Source: Colwellia echini
Lineage (GTDB): Bacteria; Pseudomonadota; Gammaproteobacteria; Enterobacterales; Alteromonadaceae
NCBI RefSeq assembly: GCF_002843355.2
Contig: NZ_PJAI02000001.1
Coordinates: 558,001 to 622,000 of the forward strand
Direction of reading: 5' to 3'
DNA: 64,000 bases
Shown: positions 1 through 9,368 of the stretch, piece after piece
How the letters are laid out: each line of letters starts with the position of its first letter
Numbering within the stretch: the stretch's first letter is position 1
Position numbers and translations under genes: made by a program
Notes under the pieces: model-generated
Seen by the model: only the letters and a program-made list of their open reading frames with translations
Told to the model about the DNA's origin: nothing
The model's database searches: none

Positions 1-291
1 TTGAGTAAGCAAACGTTGCTAACACCAACACAGGTAACTATTCGTCAATACAAAGCCCGCTGGGGGAGTTGTAACAACCGCGGGGAAGTAAGTTTTAATT
101 ACTTATTGATGATGACACCAATATTCGTTATTGATTACGTCATTATTCATGAACTATGTCATTTAACTTATTTAAATCATTCGAAAGATTTTTGGCAATT
201 GGTTGAAAAATATTGTCCTGATTACCAACTCGCTAAAAATTGGTTAAACACTCATCACGCCGAGTTAACTTGGCAGAAGCCTATTTGTTAA
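1..291 (+). CDS. YgjP-like zinc metallopeptidase, C-terminal part (cut by window edge)
   Basis: This is the C-terminal end of a DUF45/YgjP (WLM-like) metallopeptidase. The zinc-binding HELCH motif is at residues 50-54 and a third histidine lies at H60 in the motif NHSKDFW, a spacing typical of the family. The upstream signature RWGSC (residues 20-24) is also characteristic. The family is usually 160-240 residues, whereas only 96 are visible, and the frame is open at base 1. The TTG at position 1 is therefore probably an internal codon, with the true start left of the window. The physiological substrate of bacterial YgjP proteins is not established. The stop codon is at 289-291. Confidence 0.8.
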   Translation: MSKQTLLTPTQVTIRQYKARWGSCNNRGEVSFNYLLMMTPIFVIDYVIIHELCHLTYLNHSKDFWQLVEKYCPDYQLAKNWLNTHHAELTWQKPIC

Positions 292-512
292 TATTTGTCT
301 TCAAATTATTATTATTTCCAATAACTATTCCCATTATTTAGATGCTAGTAAAACTGTAATTTTCATAATCCAAAATAACGTTTGTAAAGTCAGTTTTTTT
401 ATTACAACTTGATATATGAATACTTTATAAGAAAAAAGCGAATTGTTGATTAACAATTGCTTTTATTTAAGGTAAGTTAACTACAATATAATAATATAAG
501 GTTTTTTCTTTT

Positions 513-878
513 ATGAGCCCATCAGTGCTTATTTGTGATGATTCAAACATGGCCAGAAAACAAGTACTTCGAAGCCTTCCTGAGCATTGGCAAGACTCCG
601 TTCAAACGGCAACTAATGGTCTGGAAGCGCTGAAAATATTACGCGGTGGCAGTATTGATATCTTGTTTCTTGATTTAACTATGCCAGGTATTGATGGTGT
701 AGGGGTTTTACAGGGGATTCAAAAGTTAAAGCTTAAACTGAATGTTTTTGTTATTTCAGCCGATATCCAGCCTGAAATGCAAAGTAAAGTTAAAGCCCTT
801 GGTGCCAAGGAGTTTATACGTAAACCTGTAAAAGCTGAGATATTAGTTAATTATTTACAACAGCATGACTTATTATGA
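513..878 (+). CDS. Single-domain response regulator (CheY-like receiver)
   Basis: This 121-residue protein is a stand-alone receiver domain without an output domain. The acidic pocket is D9/D10, the predicted phospho-acceptor is D54 (in LFLDLTMPG), the switch Ser is S82 and the conserved Lys is K104 (in FIRKP), so it should be phosphorylatable. Its last codons overlap the downstream CheC-like gene by four bases (ATGA at 875-878), implying translational coupling. CheC-type phosphatases dephosphorylate CheY-like proteins, so the neighbour is its likely phosphatase. No histidine kinase is encoded next to it. The ATG at 513 is preceded by a weak AAGG-type ribosome binding site near 500. Confidence 0.85.
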   Translation: MSPSVLICDDSNMARKQVLRSLPEHWQDSVQTATNGLEALKILRGGSIDILFLDLTMPGIDGVGVLQGIQKLKLKLNVFVISADIQPEMQSKVKALGAKEFIRKPVKAEILVNYLQQHDLL

Positions 879-1486
879 GTGAATTTAATCTAACTGAAGA
901 TCAACTAGATTGCTTACAAGAGCTTATTAATATTGCAATGGGCCAAGCTAGTGATCAACTGGCTCGTTACCTTGACACTTTTGTTTACTTAGAAGTTCCA
1001 AGTATAGAAAGTGTTGACGCGCAGGTGTTAATGAGTGGTTTAAGTGAGCAAAAAAATACCTTAGCAGTAGTTAGCCAAGGCTTTTTTGGTCATGAAGGTA
1101 TCCGCGGCGAAGCGCTATTAGTATATCAAGAAGAAGACTCTGGCCGCATTTCAGATTTACTCGGTTATGAGCCAGACGAAGCATCGCAAGATGAGCAATT
1201 AATAGATATTAGCTCTATATTAACGACCACTTTTTTGAATGTATTTGCTCGTCAAATAGAGAATCAAATGTCTTATAATGCGCCTAAATTATTACCTCAT
1301 GTGCAAAGTAATTTAGCTGAGCATGTACAACATATGCCATTTACTTGGGATATAGCTTTAAAGGTCAATATAAATTACCAGGTAACGGATTACTCTTTTA
1401 ATTGCAATATGATTTTATTAATCCCTGAAAAAGCGATCACGAAAATAAAGTTAGTGCTGGATCGTATCTTAGCTGATCTTTCATAA
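875..1486 (+). CDS. CheC-like phosphatase domain protein
   Basis: The 203-residue protein resembles the CheC/CheX/FliY phosphatase family. The N-terminal helix ELINIAMGQASDQLARYLD (about residues 16-34) matches the first CheC motif, and the central stretch DISSILTTTFLNVFARQIENQ (about 110-130) matches the second motif, where the catalytic Glu/Asn pair lies; N121 and E128 are candidates. Known family members hydrolyse the phospho-Asp of CheY-like receivers. It overlaps the receiver gene by four bases and is followed 111 bases later by a diguanylate cyclase gene. This suggests a small signalling cassette that resets the receiver and feeds into c-di-GMP control. The link to the cyclase is inferred from position only. 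Confidence 0.75.
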   Translation: MSEFNLTEDQLDCLQELINIAMGQASDQLARYLDTFVYLEVPSIESVDAQVLMSGLSEQKNTLAVVSQGFFGHEGIRGEALLVYQEEDSGRISDLLGYEPDEASQDEQLIDISSILTTTFLNVFARQIENQMSYNAPKLLPHVQSNLAEHVQHMPFTWDIALKVNINYQVTDYSFNCNMILLIPEKAITKIKLVLDRILADLS

Positions 1487-1597
1487 GGTTTTAAATACTA
1501 GGTAATTAACGGATGCTTTAACTATACGTTTTAAAGGTTGAAGTTAAATAACTAACCAAGTAAATAAGCAAGTAGTTAACCAAATAAGTAACCGATA

Positions 1598-2608
1598 TTG
1601 AGTAATATTTTCATGGGTAAGTCAAGTTCGTTGTCAGCATCAAATAACCCCACAAAACGGGCAGTCAATGAGCAGGTAATTAAACAAATTAATGATCAAG
1701 TTGCTAATCAATTAAATACAGGGATATTAGTAGTTGATAATGAATTTAACATTGTCGTCTGCAACCGTTTTTTAAAAGTTCATACCGATAAAGATATCAA
1801 CAAAATTATTGGCCACAATATCTTTCTAGCTTTTCCTGAGTTACCTGAAGTATGGCTAACTCGTAAATTAAATGGTTGCATGCAATTAAATACCCCTGGT
1901 TTTTGTTCTTGGGAGCAAAGACACCACCTATTTGAATTACCCCATACTAGACCTATTTCTACCGATAGCGAATTTATGGCGCAAAATTGTACTTTTCTAC
2001 CTATAAATACAGATGAAAATGGCATTCATGTGTGTATTTTAATTGAAGATGTTACCGATGTTTGCCATTACCAAACTAAATTACAAAAAACCTTAGATGA
2101 CTTAGCCTTGATGAGTCGTATTGACGGTTTAACTCAAGTTTATAACCGGAAACATTGGCAAGAGTCATTACAGCAAGAATATGCTAAAGCTAGGCGTTAT
2201 AATAAAAGTCTGTCATTGATCATGCTTGATTTAGATTATTTTAAATTACTAAACGATAATTTTGGCCATCAATGTGGTGACATGGTGTTAATTGAAGTTA
2301 GTGCCTTGATCAGCTCGCTATTAAGAGTAGAAGATATTTTTGGTCGATATGGTGGTGAAGAGTTCGCCATTATCTTACCAGAAACCAATATAAATGGAGC
2401 TTTAGAGTTAGCCCAACGAGTGTGTAAAAATGTTGCTGCAGCGGCTTTAACGTATAACGAGCAAACGCTCAATGTGACGATAAGCTTGGGTGTTGCTGAG
2501 TTAAGTAAGCATGAAACAAATTATGAAGAATTAATCACCCTTGCTGATAAAGCCTTGTATCAAGCTAAACATGATGGACGTAATCAAGTTAGTAGTTTAA
2601 CCGCTTAG
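1598..2608 (+). CDS. PAS-GGDEF diguanylate cyclase
   Basis: The 336-residue protein should make cyclic di-GMP from two GTP. An N-terminal PAS-like sensor spans about residues 35-155 and a GGDEF domain about 165-332. The signature is intact as GGEEF (residues 252-256), and the metal-binding aspartates are in LDLDYF (211-213). An RxxD motif (R243-D246) five residues before the signature is the classic allosteric inhibitory I-site, so product feedback is likely. No membrane segment is seen, so it is probably cytosolic. The start is uncertain: TTG at 1598 or ATG at 1613, neither with a strong ribosome binding site. It sits downstream of the receiver and CheC-like genes, which may supply its input. 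Confidence 0.88.
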   Translation: MSNIFMGKSSSLSASNNPTKRAVNEQVIKQINDQVANQLNTGILVVDNEFNIVVCNRFLKVHTDKDINKIIGHNIFLAFPELPEVWLTRKLNGCMQLNTPGFCSWEQRHHLFELPHTRPISTDSEFMAQNCTFLPINTDENGIHVCILIEDVTDVCHYQTKLQKTLDDLALMSRIDGLTQVYNRKHWQESLQQEYAKARRYNKSLSLIMLDLDYFKLLNDNFGHQCGDMVLIEVSALISSLLRVEDIFGRYGGEEFAIILPETNINGALELAQRVCKNVAAAALTYNEQTLNVTISLGVAELSKHETNYEELITLADKALYQAKHDGRNQVSSLTA

Positions 2609-2840
2609 CTGTATCAACCTCAAACTACCTGACAAGTTATTCTTGGTGTAAATTGATATAAAAAAATTTGCCCATAAACTTATGAAATTGGTAGCTGTTT
2701 ATTTTCACAAAGATAAACTTCGTTTTATTCCCTAAAATTATAAATAATTTGGCATAATTTATAACCTTTTAATTGTGATTAGTTATCGTTAATTAGCATT
2801 AAAGATTGACAATTAACGTGATTTAGGGCATTTTAACGCC

Positions 2841-2912
2841 ATGAAATTTTACAGCCGCCACATTATTATTATTACCACCACCACTCCTATTGGAATGGCG
2901 GTCGCTGGCTAA
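2841..2912 (+). CDS. thrL: thr operon leader peptide
   Basis: This 23-residue ORF contains a run of four isoleucine codons followed by four threonine codons (residues 8-15). That is the hallmark of the threonine/isoleucine attenuation peptide upstream of thrABC in enterobacteria. A hairpin terminator follows at 2938-2971, and thrA starts at 3078. When charged tRNA-Thr or tRNA-Ile is scarce, ribosome stalling in the run would favour an antiterminator. The peptide is too short for ordinary gene calling, so it is easily missed. Confidence 0.9.
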   Translation: MKFYSRHIIIITTTTPIGMAVAG

Positions 2913-2937
2913 CGTGTAAAAAATGAAAATTTTATCG

Positions 2938-2971
2938 AAGCCCGTGACCTGTAAAGGTAACGGGCTTTTTT
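2938..2971 (+). terminator. thr attenuator terminator
   Basis: An 8-bp arm at 2938-2945 pairs with 2960-2967. The stem is extended by ACCT/AGGT (2947-2950 with 2955-2958) around a GTAA loop, with one G-A mismatch, and a T6 tract follows to 2971. It lies 25 bases after the thrL stop and 106 bases before thrA, exactly where the attenuator should be. Confidence 0.9.
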
Positions 2972-3077
2972 ATGCTTACTGTGATGAGTTAATAGCTATC
3001 GATTTATTATAGGGGAGCTCCCTTGATATATCAGTTAAGCAGTTTACTTATTAAATATCTCTACAAAGGAAGAAAAC

Positions 3078-5549
3078 ATGCGTGTACTTAAATTTGGTGG
3101 CTCCTCATTAGCTTCAGCTGAGCGTTTTCGCCAAGTTGCAGACATTATTAAAGACAAAAGTGAATCATCAAAGATTGCTGTTGTTGTTTCAGCTCCTCAA
3201 GGGGTAACTAATCATCTTGTGGCAATGGCTGAAAATATCACTGATGAAGCAAAATTAGAAACTGATTTAGGTCACTTTAAACGTGCAATTACCACCATTA
3301 TTGATGATTTGTCAGCATCTATTGAAGGTTTTAATCATCTGCATTGCGAGCAAGCATTAACTAACTACGAACAACAGTTATCACGCTTTATGCATGGCGC
3401 AACTTTACTTACTTTTTGTCCAGATCATATTCGTGCACGTATTATTAGCACTGGTGAGCGTTTAAGTGTTGCTATTCTTGAAGCTGTTTTACAAAGCTAC
3501 GGCGAAACAGTATCGGTACTTGCTCCAGAAAAATTTCTTTATACCAATAATTCATCATTGAATGCGGTTGCAGATTTAGTACTTTCTAAAGATAAATTTA
3601 AAACAGAATATAGTGACTTAGCTAACATTTCACTTATGCCTGGTTTCTTTGGTGTAAATGATGAAAGCGGCCAACAACAAATTACTACCTTAGGTCGCAA
3701 TGGCTCTGATTATTCTGCTGCAGTTTTAGCTGTGTGCTCTGACGCGGAATGTTGTGAAATTTGGACTGATGTTGACGGTGTTTATAACGCAGATCCTCGC
3801 TTTATTAAAGAAGCTAAGTTGCTGGATTTTTTATCTTATCAAGAAGCAATGGAACTATCTTACTTTGGGGCCAGCGTTTTACATCCAAAAACAATTGGTC
3901 CAATTGCGCAATATCACATTCAATGCTTAATCAAAAATACCAATAATCCAAATGCACCAGGTACGTTAATATCGAAAGACAACGACCAACAAAAACGTGT
4001 AAAAGCAATTTCAAATCTTGATGACTTAACTATGGTTAATGTTTCAGGACCCGGTATGAAAGGTATGGTTGGTATGGCGAGTCGTGTTTTTGCAACCATG
4101 AGTCGTAAAAATATTTCTATCGTATTAATCAGTCAATCATCTAGCGAATACAGCATCAGCTTTTGTCTTTACTCAAGTGATGCACAGCTTGCCAAAGAAA
4201 GTTTACAAGAAGAATTTGAATTAGAATTATTAAATGGTTTATTAGAACCACTATCACTTAAATCTGAATTATCTATTGTGTCGCTTGTGGGCGATGGTAT
4301 GCATCATCAACGAGGCGTAGCTGCTAAATTCTTTAGCTCGTTGGCACAAGCGCGCGTTAATGTTGTCGCTATTGCACAAGACTCTTCAGAGCGCAGTATC
4401 TCAGTGGTAATTGAACAAAAACAATGTATGGACGCTATGAAAGTCAGTCATCAAAATTTCTTTTCTAAGCAACCAACAATCGACGTATTCTTAGTAGGTT
4501 GTGGTGTTGTGGGTAGTGAGTTAATTGCACAAATTTCTCGTCAACAAGAAAGCTTAAAAGAGCAAAATATTGCCTTAACCGTTTATGGTATCGCCAACTC
4601 TAAAGGCATGGTTGTTAATAAAGAAGGTATCGATTTAGATAACTGGCAAGACGCTATGGCAAATGCTAGCGACGTATTACCGGTAAGTGCAGAAAGCCTT
4701 AAAACGTTTGTGAGCGACAATAACTTAATTAACCCAGTATTGGTTGACTCTACCTCAAACGAAGCATTAGCAATGAGCTATGTTAGTTACTTAGCTGAAG
4801 GCTTTCATGTAGTTACACCAAACAAAAAAGCTAATACAGATTCTTGGGAGTACTATCAAGAGCTACGTACTATAGCACAAGAAACTAACCGTCGTTTCTT
4901 ATACGAAACAACGGTTGGTGCTGGCTTACCAGTAATTGATACTTTGCAAGGTTTGATTAAAGCCGGTGATAAACTGCAACGTTTTGAAGGTATATTATCA
5001 GGCTCACTTTCTTACATGTTTGGTAAGTTAGATGAAGGTATGTCGTTATCTGAAGCTACAGGTATTGCTAAATCAAATGGCTTTACAGAGCCTGATCCGC
5101 GTGATGATTTAAGCGGTATGGATGTTGCGCGTAAATTGTTAATTATGGCGCGTGAGTCAGGTATGCAATTAGAAATTTCTGATATCAATATTGAGCCGGT
5201 ATTACCTGCTGATTTTGATGACAGTGGTGATGTTGATACTTTCATGAGTAATTTAACTAAACTTGATGCTGATTTTTCTGAGCGCGTAGCCGCAGCAAAA
5301 GCTGAAGGTAAAGTATTACGTTACATTGGCAATATTATTGATGGAAAATGTCAAGTATCTATTGAATCTGTCGGCGCAAACCACCCACTTTATAGCATTA
5401 AAGACGGTGAAAATGCGTTAGCTATTCACAGCCGTTACTACCAACCGTTACCATTTGTTCTACGTGGTTATGGGGCTGGTGCTGCGGTTACAGCCGCAGG
5501 TGTATTTGGTGACATTTTAAGAACATTAGCATGGGAGCAACAACACTAA
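3078..5549 (+). CDS. thrA: Bifunctional aspartokinase I / homoserine dehydrogenase I
   Basis: This enzyme catalyses the first step (aspartate to aspartyl-phosphate) and the third step (aspartate semialdehyde to homoserine) of threonine synthesis. At 823 residues it matches the family length (E. coli 820). The aspartokinase domain opens with KFGGSS (residues 5-10) and runs to about 285. Paired ACT regulatory domains (about 320-460) follow. The homoserine dehydrogenase domain begins at about 470 with the nucleotide-binding VGCGVVGSE and includes TPNKKAN and the [10 protein letters not shown] region. A ribosome binding site (AAAGGAAG) precedes the ATG. It is the first structural gene after the thrL attenuator and overlaps thrB by one base, so expression should follow threonine/isoleucine supply. 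Confidence 0.97.
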   Translation: MRVLKFGGSSLASAERFRQVADIIKDKSESSKIAVVVSAPQGVTNHLVAMAENITDEAKLETDLGHFKRAITTIIDDLSASIEGFNHLHCEQALTNYEQQLSRFMHGATLLTFCPDHIRARIISTGERLSVAILEAVLQSYGETVSVLAPEKFLYTNNSSLNAVADLVLSKDKFKTEYSDLANISLMPGFFGVNDESGQQQITTLGRNGSDYSAAVLAVCSDAECCEIWTDVDGVYNADPRFIKEAKLLDFLSYQEAMELSYFGASVLHPKTIGPIAQYHIQCLIKNTNNPNAPGTLISKDNDQQKRVKAISNLDDLTMVNVSGPGMKGMVGMASRVFATMSRKNISIVLISQSSSEYSISFCLYSSDAQLAKESLQEEFELELLNGLLEPLSLKSELSIVSLVGDGMHHQRGVAAKFFSSLAQARVNVVAIAQDSSERSISVVIEQKQCMDAMKVSHQNFFSKQPTIDVFLVGCGVVGSELIAQISRQQESLKEQNIALTVYGIANSKGMVVNKEGIDLDNWQDAMANASDVLPVSAESLKTFVSDNNLINPVLVDSTSNEALAMSYVSYLAEGFHVVTPNKKANTDSWEYYQELRTIAQETNRRFLYETTVGAGLPVIDTLQGLIKAGDKLQRFEGILSGSLSYMFGKLDEGMSLSEATGIAKSNGFTEPDPRDDLSGMDVARKLLIMARESGMQLEISDINIEPVLPADFDDSGDVDTFMSNLTKLDADFSERVAAAKAEGKVLRYIGNIIDGKCQVSIESVGANHPLYSIKDGENALAIHSRYYQPLPFVLRGYGAGAAVTAAGVFGDILRTLAWEQQH

Positions 5550-6520
5550 TGGCAAATAGTGATAACAGCGTATCGGTTTTTGCTCCTGCTTCAATTGGCA
5601 ACGTAAGTGTTGGTTTTGATGTATTAGGTCTGGCAGTCAAACCAATAGATGGTACTTTATTGGGCGATGTGGTAACTGTTGCAGCAAGCACAGGCAATGA
5701 TAGCTTAACGGTTATTGGACGTTTTGCTGAAAAATTACCAAGCAATAAAGAAGATAATATAGTGTGGTCTTGTTTATTACTTTTCAATGATGCTTTAATT
5801 GCCGCAGGCCAAACACCTGTAAATGTTGCGCTTACATTAGATAAAAAGATGCCTGTTGGCAGTGGCTTAGGATCAAGTGCTTGTTCTGTTGTTGCTGCAC
5901 TTGCTGGCTTAAATGCTTTTTATGCTAAGTTCCAATCATTTAGTTTCGATGAAAATACCGTACTTAAAATGACAGGGCAAATGGAAGCACAAATTAGTGG
6001 TAGCTTGCATTATGATAACGTAGCACCATGTTACTTAGGTGGCTTGCAATTAATGGTGCCTGATGTAAACGTGATCTCACGCCATCTACCTACTTTTGAT
6101 GAGTGTTTTTACGTGATGGCGTACCCAGGCATTGAAGTATCAACCAAAGCTGCACGCGACGTATTACCAACAAGTTATAGTCGCAGTGATGTGATTAGTT
6201 ATGGCCAAAACTTAGCAACCTTTGTTGATGCTTGTCATCGTAATGATAAACAACAAGCTTTTTCTGTATTAACAGATGTTGTTGCTGAACCTTACCGAAC
6301 GAGTTTGTTACCTAAGTATCAAGAATCGCGTGATTATTTAACAGCACAAGGTGCTTTAGCGGTGGGGATTTCAGGCTCAGGACCAACACTTTTTTGTATT
6401 TGTGATAGCGAAAGTCAAGCCGAGCAATTTGCTTTATGGCTGAAAGAAAATTATTTACAAACATCACTTGGGTTTGTTCATGTGTGTAAAGTCGACGAGA
6501 TCGGCGCAACAGCGCTTTAA
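5549..6520 (+). CDS. thrB: Homoserine kinase
   Basis: ThrB is a GHMP-family kinase that phosphorylates homoserine to O-phosphohomoserine with ATP. The phosphate-binding loop PVGSGLGSSA is at residues 102-111 and the C-terminal GSGPT motif is present. I chose ATG 5549, which overlaps the thrA stop as TAATG and has GGGAG upstream at 5533-5537. It gives a 323-residue protein that aligns with family N-termini (VFAPASIGNVSVGFDVLG). An in-frame ATG at 5531 inside thrA would add six residues and has a poorer ribosome binding site. It is translationally coupled to thrA. Confidence 0.95.
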   Translation: MANSDNSVSVFAPASIGNVSVGFDVLGLAVKPIDGTLLGDVVTVAASTGNDSLTVIGRFAEKLPSNKEDNIVWSCLLLFNDALIAAGQTPVNVALTLDKKMPVGSGLGSSACSVVAALAGLNAFYAKFQSFSFDENTVLKMTGQMEAQISGSLHYDNVAPCYLGGLQLMVPDVNVISRHLPTFDECFYVMAYPGIEVSTKAARDVLPTSYSRSDVISYGQNLATFVDACHRNDKQQAFSVLTDVVAEPYRTSLLPKYQESRDYLTAQGALAVGISGSGPTLFCICDSESQAEQFALWLKENYLQTSLGFVHVCKVDEIGATAL

Positions 6521-6595
6521 AAAATAATTAAAGCATTAAACATTTGAGTGCAAATACCGAGTTAGTAGTACCCAACCAGATTATTAGGAAAAATA

Positions 6596-7900
6596 GTGAA
6601 ATTTTATAATTTAAAAGAAAATGATGAACAAGTTAGCTTTGCACAAGCCGTAAAGCAGGGCTTAGGAAAAAACCAAGGTTTATTCTTTCCATCTACTATG
6701 CCAAAGCTTGATAACATTGATGAACTATTAGCATTGCCAATGGTAGAGCGTAGTGTGCAAATATTACAGCCGTTTGTTGAGGGGGATTTAACGAAAGAAG
6801 AGTTAACCGAAATAGTGACAGACGCCTTTAACTTTCCTGCTTTGTTACAGCCTATTTCTCCTGATAGAGCAATTTTGGAATTATTTCATGGTCCTACACT
6901 AGCGTTTAAAGATTTTGGCGCCCGTTTTATGGCTAAATGTTTACAAGCTTTTGTAGCAAAAGATGCTAAAGCAACAGGTATTACTAAACCGTTAACAATC
7001 TTAACGGCAACTTCAGGTGATACGGGCGCTGCGGTTGCACACGCTTTCCACGGCATAGACAACATTCGTGTTGTTATTATGTACCCGAAAGGAAAAATCA
7101 GTTTACTACAAGAAAAAATGTTTACTACCCTTGGTGGTAACATTGAAACATTAGCAATTGAAGGTGATTTTGATGATTGCCAAGCGTTAGTAAAACAATC
7201 TTTTGATGATAAAGAATTAGCCAATACTATCGGCTTAAACTCTGCTAACTCAATCAATATTAGTCGCTTATTAGCACAAGTGTGTTATTACTTTGAAGCC
7301 GTTGCACAATTATCTCGTGCAAAAAGTGATTTAAGCCAAATCATTTTCTCTATTCCAAGCGGTAACTTTGGTAACTTAACAGCAGGCTTATTTGCTAAAG
7401 CTATGGGCTTACCTATCAAACGCTTTATTGCGGCAACTAATGCTAACGACACTGTGCCACGTTACTTAGAAACAGGTGAATGGACTCCACACACAACAGT
7501 AGCAACTATTTCAAATGCGATGGATGTTAGTAATCCTAATAACTGGCCACGCGTTGAGCATATGTTAAAAAGCGGTATAGTTGAAGATGGCTGTGTAAGT
7601 TCAGTATCAATTGATGAAGAGCAAACTCAATCAACCGTTATTCAGTTATCTAAACTAGGCTATATTAGTGAACCACATGCAGCTGTTGCTTATAAAGCAC
7701 TACAATACAGCGCTATTGAAGGCGAGTTTGGAGTATTTTTAGGAACTGCACACCCAGCTAAATTTAAAGAAGTGGTTGAAAGCATTTTAGGCTGCCCAAT
7801 TGGTTTACCAAAAGAGCTAGCTGATTGTGCTGGCGAGCCAATTTTGTCTACTGATATGGCGGCAGATTTTACTGATTTACGCGCTTACCTTTTAGCGTAA
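6596..7900 (+). CDS. thrC: Threonine synthase
   Basis: ThrC is a PLP enzyme converting O-phosphohomoserine to threonine, the last step of the pathway. The protein has 434 residues (E. coli 428), and the N-terminus MKFYNLKENDEQVSFAQAV is diagnostic. The PLP lysine is K105 in LAFKDFGARF, and the phosphate-binding SGDTGAA motif follows. The start codon is GTG at 6596, preceded by AGGAAAA. It lies 75 bases after thrB and closes the operon, ahead of the strong hairpins at 7921-7995. Confidence 0.96.
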   Translation: MKFYNLKENDEQVSFAQAVKQGLGKNQGLFFPSTMPKLDNIDELLALPMVERSVQILQPFVEGDLTKEELTEIVTDAFNFPALLQPISPDRAILELFHGPTLAFKDFGARFMAKCLQAFVAKDAKATGITKPLTILTATSGDTGAAVAHAFHGIDNIRVVIMYPKGKISLLQEKMFTTLGGNIETLAIEGDFDDCQALVKQSFDDKELANTIGLNSANSINISRLLAQVCYYFEAVAQLSRAKSDLSQIIFSIPSGNFGNLTAGLFAKAMGLPIKRFIAATNANDTVPRYLETGEWTPHTTVATISNAMDVSNPNNWPRVEHMLKSGIVEDGCVSSVSIDEEQTQSTVIQLSKLGYISEPHAAVAYKALQYSAIEGEFGVFLGTAHPAKFKEVVESILGCPIGLPKELADCAGEPILSTDMAADFTDLRAYLLA

Positions 7901-7920
7901 TTACTTCGCGTTTTAAGTAA

Positions 7921-7949
7921 TGCTAATAACCAGTAGTTGGTTATTAGCA
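7921..7949 (+). repeat. Perfect hairpin after thrC
   Basis: An 11-bp perfect inverted repeat (TGCTAATAACC with GGTTATTAGCA, 7-base loop) lies 20 bases after the thrC stop and just before a second palindrome. It lacks a T tract of its own. It may protect the 3' end of the thr mRNA or add to termination. Confidence 0.6.
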
Positions 7950-7964
7950 TTACTAGAAATGATT

Positions 7965-7995
7965 AAAAAGCTATCACCTAGGTGATAGCTTTTTT
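7965..7995 (+). terminator. thr operon terminator, copy A of a duplicated palindrome
   Basis: A 30-bp perfect palindrome with AGCTATCACCT arms is flanked by A5 and T6, giving a symmetrical, bidirectional-looking intrinsic terminator. The same 30 bp recur at 9290-9319 after the next gene. Confidence 0.85.
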
Positions 7996-8147
7996 ATTAT
8001 TTAACCTGAGTTTTTTCTTGAATTAAGGATAACTATCTTACTAGAGCTAACAAATAATTGTTACCTTGATTATTATTTATTCGCTCAAAATTCGTACATG
8101 AAAACAATTTAAATAAATCCAATATATCAACTATTTGTGAATTAATT

Positions 8148-8153
8148 TATAAT
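8148..8153 (+). promoter_or_regulatory. Candidate -10 element for the lipoprotein gene
   Basis: A perfect TATAAT lies 46 bases before the GTG start at 8199. The -35 region is poor (TATCAA at 8125-8130, 17-bp spacing), so this is a candidate only. Confidence 0.4.
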
Positions 8154-8198
8154 CCGCGCAGGGATTACCCTAATAATAAAAATTAATAAGGATATATT

Positions 8199-9242
8199 GT
8201 GTTTAAAAAATTAACCGGGCTAACTTTAGCCACTATTTTTGTTACAGGCTGTAGTGTTACACCTGCTAAAGTCGCCTTACAAAAAAACTCACCCACACAT
8301 AAAGTGAATGTTTATTCTGTTATTGAACAAGAGCAGTTAAATGCGCTTTATCCAATTCAAGATAGCTCTGCTGTTTCAGCACAATTTGGCTTAGTTGGTG
8401 CTCTAGTCGGAGGGGCCATAGATGGATCAGCAAATAATTCTGCAGCAGAAACTGCCGAAGAAAACTTAGTTGCAATACGATATGAGTTAAAAGACCTAGA
8501 CTTTGATCAGATTTTTGAAGAAGAAATTAATAAAAAACTATCTGGCAATGTAAATGTCGATAAAGTACGAACGCTTAAGTCAAAAGACGCAGTTAAAGAC
8601 GAACTTAAGACCGGCGAAGTTTATTTAGAATTAGATACCCAATACATGATGGATATGGATTTTAGAACTCCATTTATTGTCACTAACGTTAAGATAGCTG
8701 AAAAAAATAACAAGAAAAGCACAAGCTCAGATAAGGTTTTATATAAAAATACTTTCACGTATTTTGGTACAACATTACCTGTACCAGTTAAAGAGTTAAA
8801 CCCTGAATTAGAAGCTATGGTACGTGCTGATTGGAAAGCTCAGCCTTACAGCGTTCGTTCTGATAAGGTGGCAAAAAGTAACTATAAAAAAAGGTTAAAA
8901 GCAGCAAGGCGTGCTAATAATCCTGAGTTAGACTTTGATGAAGCAAATGTAATATCAGCTAACGCATGGAGCACTGAATACAAAGAAGAGTTACAAAACA
9001 ACTTACGAAAAGGTATACAAAACTTATTTACTCTTATTGCCAGCGATATTAAAGACTCAACTGATCCGCTTTCTTATGCTAAGAAAGGTGTAACAATGAA
9101 AGGTTATCCTAAAAACCATAAATCAGTGGTTGTAGTTGAAACTGAAGAAATGCAAGTGATTAGGTTTACTGAAGGCACAAGAGCTGGTGCAATTTGTGCT
9201 ATGCCAAATATAGCAAGCACTGAAAAGTTAGTGTGTTTATAA
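8199..9242 (+). CDS. Hypothetical lipoprotein with glycine-rich segment
   Basis: I do not recognise the family. The 347-residue protein starts with a lipoprotein signal peptide (MFKKLTGLTLATIFVTGC, lipidated Cys at residue 18), so it is probably anchored in the outer membrane or periplasmic leaflet. Residues about 64-82 form a small glycine/alanine-rich segment that resembles a glycine-zipper membrane motif. The remainder is charged and soluble-looking, with a lysine-rich middle. The GTG start at 8199 is well placed after AAGGATA. It is monocistronic, bracketed by two copies of an identical terminator palindrome. Confidence 0.7.
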   Translation: MFKKLTGLTLATIFVTGCSVTPAKVALQKNSPTHKVNVYSVIEQEQLNALYPIQDSSAVSAQFGLVGALVGGAIDGSANNSAAETAEENLVAIRYELKDLDFDQIFEEEINKKLSGNVNVDKVRTLKSKDAVKDELKTGEVYLELDTQYMMDMDFRTPFIVTNVKIAEKNNKKSTSSDKVLYKNTFTYFGTTLPVPVKELNPELEAMVRADWKAQPYSVRSDKVAKSNYKKRLKAARRANNPELDFDEANVISANAWSTEYKEELQNNLRKGIQNLFTLIASDIKDSTDPLSYAKKGVTMKGYPKNHKSVVVVETEEMQVIRFTEGTRAGAICAMPNIASTEKLVCL

Positions 9243-9289
9243 TTCATTAAAGGTTTGTTATAACTGCTTTACAGTGACTAACAGAAATT

Positions 9290-9320
9290 AAAAAGCTATC
9301 ACCTAGGTGATAGCTTTTTT
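9290..9320 (+). terminator. Terminator, copy B of the duplicated palindrome
   Basis: This is the same 30-bp perfect palindrome as at 7965-7994, followed by T6. It lies 48 bases after the lipoprotein stop and also faces the end of the convergent phosphoesterase gene, so it may serve both strands. A short AGAAAT stretch upstream is shared with copy A. Confidence 0.85.
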
Positions 9321-9368
9321 GTTTTGTATAGCTAGCTAATTTCCTTAGCCTTTTAAACGATTGATAAA

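Noticed and set aside
2806-2834. TTGACA at 2806 as the thr promoter
   Set aside because: The -10 at 17 bases (CATTTT) would start transcription at or after the thrL ATG.
5531-5548. Longer thrB start at 5531
   Set aside because: ATG 5549 overlaps the thrA stop, has a better ribosome binding site and matches family N-termini.
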